Shown piece by piece: positions 1-6,265 of a stretch of 6,265 nt of DNA (the stretch's first letter is position 1; every line of letters starts with the position of its first letter). The position numbers were made by a program, and so were the translations under genes. The notes under the pieces are model-generated. The model made no database searches and was not told the DNA's origin. It was given only the letters and a program-made list of their open reading frames with translations. The stretch lies in assembly GCA_025458465.1 (NCBI GenBank), contig JALOSK010000117.1, positions 1-6,265 of the forward strand, read 5' to 3'. This DNA comes from Sandarakinorhabdus sp. GTDB taxonomy: Bacteria > Pseudomonadota > Alphaproteobacteria > Sphingomonadales > Sphingomonadaceae.

Positions 1-1520
1 ACGCCGGGCGCATCACCGTACAGATAAAGCGGATGTTCGAAGCCGATCTGGCCCAGCACGATGGTGGCGACCAGAAACAGCGTCATCACTGCCCAACCAA
101 CATATTTGTTGGGGCTGAGCGCCTGCACGAACACCGCCAGCACGGCGGTCTGGATCATGCCAAGCCCCAGTGGCAGGATGTACCACAGCAGATAGTGGCC
201 GAACTGGATATCGCCGAACCCGCGCCCCACCTGCAGCAAGACCGCCGCCACCACCGAAATCAGCAGCGCGGCAATCAGCACCACCGAAAGCGCCAGCACC
301 TTGGGCACCAGATAGGCCCAGTTGGGCAGCGGCGTGGCATCCATGATCTCGTGGAACTTCACCTGCCGATCACGCCACACCAGTTCACCGGCGTAATAGA
401 TGGCAATGATGATCGGGATCAGGCTGAAGCTGCCCATCAAGGGCATGATCAGCGAGAATGTCGCTGGCCGGGACGGCGTGCCGTACAGCTCCCCATTGAA
501 CCACAGGGCGCCAAACGCGTTGAACAGGCCCACCAGCATCAGCACCAGGAAGGCCGGGCTGCGCAGCACCTGCACCATTTCGAACCGGATGCGGGAGAAC
601 AGGCGCGCCGATGCCGCTTCGGCCGGGCGCGGGTCCGGCAGCACCGCCACCATGGTGGGCGCGCGCGCCGCCAGCTTTGCCGCCTTGCGGTCCGCCCGGG
701 CAGCGGCGCGCGGCGAAAGTGCCTTCTGGGCAAAGCGGAAGCGCCACACCGCCAGCGCCAGCGCCGCAAACCCCAGCGCCAGCACGATGAGGCGGTTGCC
801 CAGCAGCGCGCCTTGCAGCGCCGGCAGCTGGCTGTTGAGTTCCGCCGCCGTCCAGTATCGGGTGGCAACCGCATTGGCCGCCAGCCCGAACGGCTCGGCC
901 CAGGCCAATATGTCCCGCATTTCCGGCTTGTCGCCCAGCATGGCGTTCATCACGATATAGGCGACAAGGAACACCACGACGCCGACATAGCTGCCCATCA
1001 TCGATCGCGTGACGGTGGCCACCGCAAAGAAGATGGCGGCGGTGAAGAAGATGTTGGGCAGCGCCAGCAGGCCCCAGGCCCGCAGATAGATGCCCACATC
1101 GTTGGGCCCCACGGTTTCGGGATCCAGCCACGGCATCAGCGAGCCGATCCAGATCGCCAGCGGCACCACCAGGAAGGCGATTGCGGCCGCGGCGAAGGCG
1201 CCCACGAAACGCGCCACCAGATAGTCGAACTTGGTCACCCGGGTGCTGAGCACCATCGGGCCAAAGCCGCTTTCATCATCGCGCACCACCACATTGGCCA
1301 CGAAGGCGGTGGTGACGAACATGAAGAACAGCGACAGGATGAGGTGGATCTGCGCAATCGCCGCAGGGCTGTTCACTTTCACATTGCCGCCCGAACCGAT
1401 GGAAATCTCGTCCACCGCGACGGCGCCGAAGGTGAGCAGGAAGAACAGCACGCTGACCACCCAGAACACCGGGTTCTTCAGCTGATAGCGCAGCTCGAAA
1501 CGGGCGATTGCACCAAACAT
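1..1520 (-). CDS. ABC-2 type membrane permease, probably the N-terminal part of a permease/M1 aminopeptidase fusion (partial, cut by left edge)
   Basis: The frame opens with ATG at 1520 and stays open to the window edge, giving about 506 residues without a stop. The protein starts MFGAIARFELRYQLKNPVFW and has roughly 11 hydrophobic segments, for example near residues 17-36, 58-78, 103-128, 148-170 and 176-195, with later ones through the last third. This is a duplicated six-helix ABC-2 layout with a hydrophilic stretch of about 60 residues (near 260-320) between halves. The conserved-looking stretch VVVRDDESGFGPMVLSTRV (78-96) and the following TKFDYLVARFVGAF match my memory of proteins annotated as ABC transporter permease/M1 family aminopeptidase, which are about 1,200 residues long; only the membrane part is visible here. 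It starts 4 bases after the ATPase stop with only a weak ribosome site, so translation is probably coupled. Role: inner-membrane subunit driven by the adjacent ATPase; substrate unknown. The permease call is firm; the peptidase fusion is inferred from the family. Confidence 0.85.
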   Translation of the reverse strand, partial: MFGAIARFELRYQLKNPVFWVVSVLFFLLTFGAVAVDEISIGSGGNVKVNSPAAIAQIHLILSLFFMFVTTAFVANVVVRDDESGFGPMVLSTRVTKFDYLVARFVGAFAAAAIAFLVVPLAIWIGSLMPWLDPETVGPNDVGIYLRAWGLLALPNIFFTAAIFFAVATVTRSMMGSYVGVVVFLVAYIVMNAMLGDKPEMRDILAWAEPFGLAANAVATRYWTAAELNSQLPALQGALLGNRLIVLALGFAALALAVWRFRFAQKALSPRAAARADRKAAKLAARAPTMVAVLPDPRPAEAASARLFSRIRFEMVQVLRSPAFLVLMLVGLFNAFGALWFNGELYGTPSRPATFSLIMPLMGSFSLIPIIIAIYYAGELVWRDRQVKFHEIMDATPLPNWAYLVPKVLALSVVLIAALLISVVAAVLLQVGRGFGDIQFGHYLLWYILPLGLGMIQTAVLAVFVQALSPNKYVGWAVMTLFLVATIVLGQIGFEHPLYLYGDAPG

Positions 1521-1524
1521 CGGT

Positions 1525-2418
1525 TCAGGCCGCCTGTGCCGCTGCGGCCCGGCGGCTGCGTGCCAGCGTGGCGAAATACACGTCTTCCAGGCCGCCTTCG
1601 ACGGGCGCGAAGCCATCGCCGGGATCACTGTCTGCCAGGATGTGGACGATGGTGCGCCCGGCGAACAGCCGGGTGGCAATCACCTCGCGGCTGGCCTTCA
1701 CCGCGTCCAGTTCGTCCCGCGCGATGGTCTTGGCCCACACGCTGCCGCGCGCACGGGCGATCAAGTCCTGCGGCGCGCCTTCCAGCTGGATGCGCCCGGC
1801 GCTGAGCACCGCCATGCGCGGGCACAGATCGGCAACATCCTCGACGATGTGCGTCGACAGGATCACCACGACATTCTCGCCAATCTCGGCCAGAAGGTTG
1901 AGGAAGCGGTTGCGTTCCTCGGGATCAAGGCCGGCGGTGGGTTCATCGACAATGATCAGCCGCGGATTGCCGATCAGCGCCTGGGCAATGCCGAAACGCT
2001 GCCGCATCCCGCCCGAAAAGCCGGCGATGGCCTTGTTGCGCACCGTCCACAAATTGGTCTGATTGAGCAGCGTTTCCACCGTCGCCTTGCGATCAGCCGC
2101 CGATGCGATGCCCTTCAGCACGCACATGTGATCCAGCATGTCCTGCGCCGACACGCGCGGATAGACGCCGAAATCCTGGGGCAGATAACCCAGCGTCTCG
2201 CGCAGCGCTTCGGGGTTGGCGATCACGTCGATATCGCCAAAGCGGATGCGGCCCTGCGTTGGTGTCTGCAGCGTCGCCACCGTGCGCATCAGTGTCGATT
2301 TGCCGGCGCCGTTGGGCCCAAGCAGGCCGAACATGCCCGTGGGCACCACAAGGCTCACATCATCGAGCGCGCGGGTACCGTTCGGATAGACATGGCTGAC
2401 GCCTTGCAGTTCCAGCAT
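1525..2418 (-). CDS. ABC transporter ATP-binding protein
   Basis: This 297-residue cytoplasmic ATPase is the motor for the membrane protein encoded 4 bases downstream. All nucleotide-binding motifs are intact: Walker A GPNGAGKST at 34-42, Q-loop Gln81, signature FSGGM at 134-138, Walker B LIIVDEP at 154-160, D-loop GLD at 163-165 and switch His190. The region after about residue 215 is a C-terminal extension of the kind found in ABC-2 (CcmA/NatA-like) exporters, ending in an Ala/Arg-rich tail. An upstream in-frame ATG at 2457 would add 13 residues (MLYMSLFCRGNIA). I prefer the ATG at 2418 because it has a strong GGGGGAA ribosome site at good spacing and because MLELQGVSHVYPNGTRALDD is the normal start of this fold. 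Length fits the family. The substrate cannot be read from the sequence; the partner suggests a peptide- or envelope-related function, which is inference. Confidence 0.93.
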   Translation of the reverse strand: MLELQGVSHVYPNGTRALDDVSLVVPTGMFGLLGPNGAGKSTLMRTVATLQTPTQGRIRFGDIDVIANPEALRETLGYLPQDFGVYPRVSAQDMLDHMCVLKGIASAADRKATVETLLNQTNLWTVRNKAIAGFSGGMRQRFGIAQALIGNPRLIIVDEPTAGLDPEERNRFLNLLAEIGENVVVILSTHIVEDVADLCPRMAVLSAGRIQLEGAPQDLIARARGSVWAKTIARDELDAVKASREVIATRLFAGRTIVHILADSDPGDGFAPVEGGLEDVYFATLARSRRAAAAQAA

Positions 2419-2425
2419 TGCAATA

Positions 2426-2432
2426 TTCCCCC
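2426..2432 (-). promoter_or_regulatory. Ribosome binding site that decides the ATPase start
   Basis: On the minus strand the sequence reads GGGGGAA, 7 bases before the ATG at 2418. It is a strong Shine-Dalgarno match and argues against the in-frame ATG at 2457, which would place this site inside the coding region. Confidence 0.65.
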
Positions 2433-2445
2433 GACAGAACAGGGA

Positions 2446-2474
2446 CATATATAGCAAGTGTGTTAGATAAGCAA
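2446..2474 (-). promoter_or_regulatory. Candidate promoter for the ABC transporter pair
   Basis: The 44-base gap between the TrmL-type gene and the ATPase gene holds an AT-rich patch that stands out from its surroundings. On the minus strand, TTGCTT (2474-2469) could be a -35 element. The run TATATATG (2453-2446) offers a -10 at a spacing of 15 (TATATA) or 17 (TATATG). The start of transcription would lie near 2440, with a leader of about 20 bases. The -35 part overlaps the last codons of the TrmL-type gene. Matches to consensus are partial, so this is a suggestion only; read-through from the upstream genes is equally possible. Confidence 0.35.
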
Positions 2475-2924
2475 AGCAGGAAGTTGCCCGGTCTGCCGCA
2501 GCGCCTCGCCCAGCGCCAGGCCAGCGGACATGGCAAGGTTGAGCGAGCGCACTTGCGGGCGCATCGGCAGGCGGATGCGCCCGGTCGCGGCGGCATGGAC
2601 GTGGGGCGGCGCGCCGGCGCTTTCCTTGCCGAACAGCAGCACATCATCAGCGCGGAAGGCGAAATCATAGGCGGACACGCTGCCCTTCGTGGTCAGCAGC
2701 ACCAGCCGCGCATCGCCGATGCTGGCCCGGAACGCGTCCCAGCCGGGGTGGCGCGTCACGCAGACATGATCGATATAGTCCATCGCCGTGCGGCGGACGC
2801 GGGCATCATCCCACAGGAAACCCAGCGGCTCGATCAGATCGACGGCCACGCCCATGCACGCGCCCAGCCGCAGCACCGCGCCGACATTGCCGGCAATTTC
2901 CGGCTCATACAGCGCGAGGCGCAT
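2463..2924 (-). CDS. trmL: tRNA (cytidine/uridine-34-2'-O)-methyltransferase, TrmL type
   Basis: This 153-residue protein is a minimal SPOUT (SpoU) methyltransferase, close to the 157 residues of E. coli TrmL. The family uses S-adenosylmethionine to methylate the ribose 2'-OH of the wobble nucleotide in certain leucine tRNAs, acting as a dimer through a trefoil-knot fold. Visible motifs are the N-terminal NVGAVLR (13-19, SpoU motif 1), then IEPLGFLWDDARVRRTAMDY (31-50, typical of the TrmL branch). FGKESAG (98-104) is motif 2, and IRLPMRPQVRSLNL (117-130) with the helix after it is motif 3. There is no extra N-terminal RNA-binding domain, which also fits TrmL rather than TrmH or RlmB. The ATG lies one codon after the aminotransferase stop and lacks a clear ribosome site, so translational coupling is likely. 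Tight linkage of a tRNA modification gene to amino-acid genes may be only operon convenience. Substrate assignment rests on family resemblance. Confidence 0.93.
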   Translation of the reverse strand: MRLALYEPEIAGNVGAVLRLGACMGVAVDLIEPLGFLWDDARVRRTAMDYIDHVCVTRHPGWDAFRASIGDARLVLLTTKGSVSAYDFAFRADDVLLFGKESAGAPPHVHAAATGRIRLPMRPQVRSLNLAMSAGLALGEALRQTGQLPALLI

Positions 2925-2927
2925 GGT

Positions 2928-4157
<1,230 letters not shown>

Positions 4158-5927
4158 CTAGCCGGCCGATTGTTGCGGCGCAACCGGGGATTGCCGCAAT
4201 CTGGCGCGCAACAGCCCGCGCAGGGCATTGCCGATGAGGAAGCCATCGGCGAGATCGCTGGCGCAGAGCGGCGCTTCGACCGCCCTGCCCTCTTGCAGCA
4301 GCCGGGCGCGCAGGATGCCGGGCAGCAGGCCCAGCGCGGCGGGCGGGGTGAGCAGGCGGCCGCCGCGTTCGACAAACAGGCTGGTATAGCTGCCCTCCGT
4401 CACCAGACCGTCGGGGCGGACGAAGATCACCTCTGCCGTCCCGGCGGCACGGCGGGCCTCGTCATAGAAGGCGCGATCGCTGGTCTTGTGGCACAGGCGC
4501 CAATCATCGGGCGCCACCGGCAACGGCAGCAGCGCCACCTCGACAGGTTCGGGCAGTGGCGCAGGCAGCGCGGACAAGTGCAGGCTCCACGCCCCCGATG
4601 GCGCCAGCAGCAAGCGGGCGCGGCCATCATGCCCGGCCACAGCTGCCGGCAAGGCGCGTTCCAGCGCGCTCCGATCAAACGCATGGCCCAGATGGGCGGC
4701 ACTGGCGGCCAGCCGATCGAGATGCAGCGCCAGATCGGGCAGCGCGCCGGCCGCCACCCGCATCGTCTCGATCAGGTCGGGCGGCCCGCGCCGGGTGAGG
4801 AAGGCGGCCTTGGCCAGGCATTCCGCCCATTCATCGGCTGGATCGCTGTCGGCGACGATGCCGCTGCCCAGGCCCAGCCGGGCAACATCGCCACCGGCCG
4901 GCAGGGCCAGCGTGCGGATGGCCACGTTGAACAGCGCATCGCCATTGGCCGACACCGCGCCGATGGTGCCGCAATAGGCGCCCCGCGGCGCTGGTTCCAC
5001 CTGCGCCAGGCATTCGAGGCTGCGGATCTTGGGCGCACCGGTGACGGAACCGCAAGGAAACAGCGCCGCCAGCACATCTGCCGCCGTGATGCCCGGCCGC
5101 GCTGTGGCGGTGACGGTGGAGGTCATCTGCCAGACGGTGGGATAGGCTTCCACGTCGAAAAGGGCCGGCACCGAAACCGCATCGGCCACGCGCGACAGAT
5201 CGTTGCGGATCAGATCGGTGATCATCAGATTTTCGGCCCGGTTCTTGGGCGAAGCCGCCAGCGCGTTGCGCTGCGCCGCATCTTCCGCGGCAAAGCGCCC
5301 GCGCCGCGCCGTGCCCTTCATCGGCCGCGCCGTCAGCCGCCGGCCATCGAGGCGGAAGAACAGTTCGGGCGAGAAGGACAGCAGCCACAGCGCGCCGGTG
5401 AACACCACCGCCCCATAAGGCGCCGCGCTGCCCGCCCGCAGCCGGGCATAGAGCGCCAGCGGGTGCCCCGACACCGGCACGGCGGCCGGGAAGGTGAGGT
5501 TGGCCTGATAGATGTCGCCGGCCGCAATCCAGCGCTGGATGCGGGCAACGGCAGCGGCATGGTCTGCGGCGGCGATCCCGGGCCGGGCGCTGCCCACCGC
5601 AGCCGGGCGCGCGGCCCATTCGCGCAGCAGTTCGGCCGCATCAACCGCGCCTTCCCGTGCAAAGCGGCCCAGCCAGGCCAGCGGTTGACCGGCAGGCGGC
5701 GGGCGCTGCAGCGCGGCCAGCCGCGGTTCCAGCGCATGACCAGCCTCGAACCCGATGAAGCCGGCCCAGGGGCCCGGCTGCGCCAGCCGGGCAATGGCGG
5801 CGGCCACATCCGCGTGGCGCATCACCTGCTGCGCCTCCTGAAGGCCGGTGAACAGCCGCGCCCGGCCGCCCGCGGCATCATCAAGCAGCACGAAAGGCCG
5901 AGTGGGGTCCAGCACGTTCGCGGGCAT
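4158..5927 (-). CDS. pabBC: Bifunctional aminodeoxychorismate synthase component I / aminodeoxychorismate lyase (PabB-PabC fusion)
   Basis: This 589-residue cytoplasmic protein should make 4-aminobenzoate for folate: the first domain aminates chorismate, the second removes pyruvate. Residues 1 to about 375 are the chorismate-binding domain. They include GDIYQANLT (137-145), PMKGT with Lys204, PKNRAENLMITDLIRNDLSR (227-246), GSVTGAPK (293-300), YCGTIG (318-323) and GSGIVADSDPADEW. The lysine of PMKGT marks aminodeoxychorismate synthase; anthranilate synthases have alanine there. From about PPDLIETMR (382) the protein is a class IV PLP enzyme, with Lys481 in HKTSDRAFYDEARR as likely Schiff-base lysine and TEGSYTSLF after 510. 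No glutaminase (PabA) domain is present, so an amidotransferase must be encoded elsewhere or ammonia used. Starts at 6116 and 5969 are also in frame. I chose 5927 because AGAGGG precedes it, FVLLDD is the usual N-terminus, and the longer form only reads backwards through the repeat of the divergent gene. First gene of the leftward group. Confidence 0.93.
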   Translation of the reverse strand: MPANVLDPTRPFVLLDDAAGGRARLFTGLQEAQQVMRHADVAAAIARLAQPGPWAGFIGFEAGHALEPRLAALQRPPPAGQPLAWLGRFAREGAVDAAELLREWAARPAAVGSARPGIAAADHAAAVARIQRWIAAGDIYQANLTFPAAVPVSGHPLALYARLRAGSAAPYGAVVFTGALWLLSFSPELFFRLDGRRLTARPMKGTARRGRFAAEDAAQRNALAASPKNRAENLMITDLIRNDLSRVADAVSVPALFDVEAYPTVWQMTSTVTATARPGITAADVLAALFPCGSVTGAPKIRSLECLAQVEPAPRGAYCGTIGAVSANGDALFNVAIRTLALPAGGDVARLGLGSGIVADSDPADEWAECLAKAAFLTRRGPPDLIETMRVAAGALPDLALHLDRLAASAAHLGHAFDRSALERALPAAVAGHDGRARLLLAPSGAWSLHLSALPAPLPEPVEVALLPLPVAPDDWRLCHKTSDRAFYDEARRAAGTAEVIFVRPDGLVTEGSYTSLFVERGGRLLTPPAALGLLPGILRARLLQEGRAVEAPLCASDLADGFLIGNALRGLLRARLRQSPVAPQQSAG

Positions 5928-5930
5928 AGG

Positions 5931-5936
5931 CCCTCT
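5931..5936 (-). promoter_or_regulatory. Ribosome binding site supporting the pabBC start at 5927
   Basis: The minus strand reads AGAGGG ending 3 bases before the ATG (AGAGG at 4 bases), somewhat close but usable. Neither of the two longer in-frame starts (5969 and 6116) has a comparable site. Confidence 0.45.
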
Positions 5937-5963
5937 GGCATGGCGCGGCAATCCGGCTATGGT
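5935..5963 (+). promoter_or_regulatory. Candidate promoter for the rightward S9-like peptidase gene
   Basis: In the 59-base divergent gap, CTGGCA (5935-5940) and TATGGT (5958-5963) are separated by exactly 17 bases, each matching four of six consensus positions of a housekeeping promoter. Transcription would begin near 5970, leaving a leader of about 17 bases that contains the ribosome site. The proposed -35 overlaps the pabBC ribosome site, so the two divergent genes would share regulatory DNA. I could not place a convincing promoter for pabBC on the other strand. Confidence 0.3.
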
Positions 5964-5970
5964 CAGCATG

Positions 5971-5978
5971 AAAGGGAG
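5971..5978 (+). promoter_or_regulatory. Ribosome binding site for the S9-like peptidase
   Basis: AAAGGGAG lies 8 bases before the ATG at 5987. It selects this start over the ATG at 5968, which is in a different frame and ends at a stop at 6231. Confidence 0.65.
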
Positions 5979-5986
5979 ATTGATCG

Positions 5987-6265
5987 ATGCTGCGTTCCGC
6001 CCCTGTTGCCGCCCTGCTGCTGGCGTCTGCTGCCGTGGCCCAGGCGCCGGTCCCGGCGCCAACCCCGGCCGCGCCGGTCCCGGCGCCAACCCCGGCCGCG
6101 CCGGTCCCGGCGCCAACCCCGGCCGTGCCGGTGCCGGCTGCCATCACGGCCGATGGCGTGCCCGCCATCCCGCTGGCGCTGGCCGATCGGCTGCGCCCCT
6201 ATCTGGAAAACCGCAGCGCCAGTTTCCGTGACTGGGATCCGGTGACGAAGGGCGCGCTGGTGTCC
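5987..6265 (+). CDS. Secreted protein, probable S9-family (prolyl oligopeptidase-like) peptidase, N-terminal part only (cut by right edge)
   Basis: Ninety-three codons are visible with no stop. Residues 1-20 (MLRSAPVAALLLASAAVAQA) form a signal peptide with one basic residue, a Leu/Ala core and likely cleavage after AVA or AQA, so the product is exported to the periplasm or beyond. Residues 20-46 are three identical copies of APVPAPTPA, followed by a degenerate part copy, giving a stiff Pro/Ala linker. After it comes IPLALADRLRPYLENRSASF and then RDWDPVTKGALVS. This resembles, from memory, the first propeller strand of secreted S9 peptidases of Sphingomonadales, which carry a WD40-like propeller and a C-terminal serine hydrolase domain. 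Neither the full propeller nor the Ser-Asp-His triad is in the window, so the catalytic claim is inference; another secreted propeller protein is possible. The gene diverges from pabBC with a 59-base gap. The export signal and start are well supported, the family moderately. Confidence 0.7.
   Translation, partial: MLRSAPVAALLLASAAVAQAPVPAPTPAAPVPAPTPAAPVPAPTPAVPVPAAITADGVPAIPLALADRLRPYLENRSASFRDWDPVTKGALVS
6044..6124 (+). repeat. Three perfect tandem copies of a 27-base in-frame repeat
   Basis: Copies occupy 6044-6070, 6071-6097 and 6098-6124 and are identical at every base; a shorter, diverged part copy begins at 6125. Each unit encodes APVPAPTPA, and 27 is a multiple of three, so copy-number change would keep the frame. 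Each unit contains an inverted repeat, GCGCCGG-TC-CCGGCGC (6044-6059, 6071-6086, 6098-6113; one base pair longer in the first), able to form a small GC hairpin. Identity at silent positions points to recent duplication rather than only selection for a Pro/Ala linker. Confidence 0.95.

Noticed and set aside
33..1805. A plus-strand open frame of 590 codons opposite the permease
   Set aside because: It has the same register as the permease codons and the same explanation; the protein is low-complexity and unlike any family I know, while the minus strand encodes clear membrane segments.
1642..2454. A plus-strand open frame of 270 codons opposite the ATPase
   Set aside because: It shares codon boundaries with the ATPase gene, whose Walker, signature and switch motifs are all intact on the minus strand.
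2419..2457. A 13-residue upstream extension of the ATPase (start at 2457)
   Set aside because: The strong ribosome site lies inside this stretch, and the ABC fold normally begins at the later methionine.
5928..6116. A 63-residue N-terminal extension of the PabB-PabC protein (start at 6116)
   Set aside because: The extension is the antisense reading of the 27-base repeat and signal-peptide region of the divergent gene, lacks a ribosome site, and is absent from the usual PabB N-terminus.
6044..6124. CRISPR-like array
   Set aside because: The repeats are directly adjacent with no spacers and encode an in-frame Pro/Ala linker.
5848..6231. A plus-strand frame ending at 6231, including an ATG at 5968
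   Set aside because: It overlaps the 5' end of pabBC and the better supported signal-peptide gene at 5987, has no ribosome site of its own, and yields a Gly/Pro/Arg low-complexity product.

Overview
The window is strongly GC-rich and gene-dense. Codon choice, the gene families and a PabB-PabC fusion fit an alphaproteobacterium, most likely of the Sphingomonadales; this placement is inference, since no rRNA or other marker is present. There are six protein genes and no stretch over 300 bases without one. I see no tRNA, rRNA, CRISPR array, insertion sequence or phage gene.

Five genes run leftwards on the minus strand, in transcription order. First is a fused aminodeoxychorismate synthase/lyase (pabB-pabC type, 5927 to 4158). 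Next come an aspartate aminotransferase of class I/II (4130 to 2928) and a tRNA wobble-nucleotide 2'-O-methyltransferase of the TrmL type (2924 to 2463). Last are an ABC transporter ATPase (2418 to 1525) and a large ABC-2 type membrane protein (1520 to beyond the left edge). Gaps are 27, 3, 44 and 4 bases, so one or two operons are likely. The 44-base gap holds the only AT-rich patch and a good ribosome binding site, so the ABC pair may have its own promoter. The last protein matches, from family memory, ABC-2 permeases with a C-terminal M1 aminopeptidase domain; that domain would lie outside the window.

On the plus strand, one gene diverges from pabBC across a 59-base gap and runs off the right edge. 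It encodes a secreted protein with a signal peptide, a Pro/Ala linker built from three perfect 27-base repeats, and the start of what looks like an S9-family (prolyl oligopeptidase-like) peptidase.

In function, the first two minus-strand genes belong to chorismate/folate and amino-acid metabolism, the third to tRNA modification, and the last two form a membrane transport or peptide-processing unit. I find no convincing undescribed system. The most notable points are the probable permease-peptidase fusion, the identical repeat linker, and the in-frame packing of the first three minus-strand genes. Several very long reading frames opposite these genes are composition artefacts.
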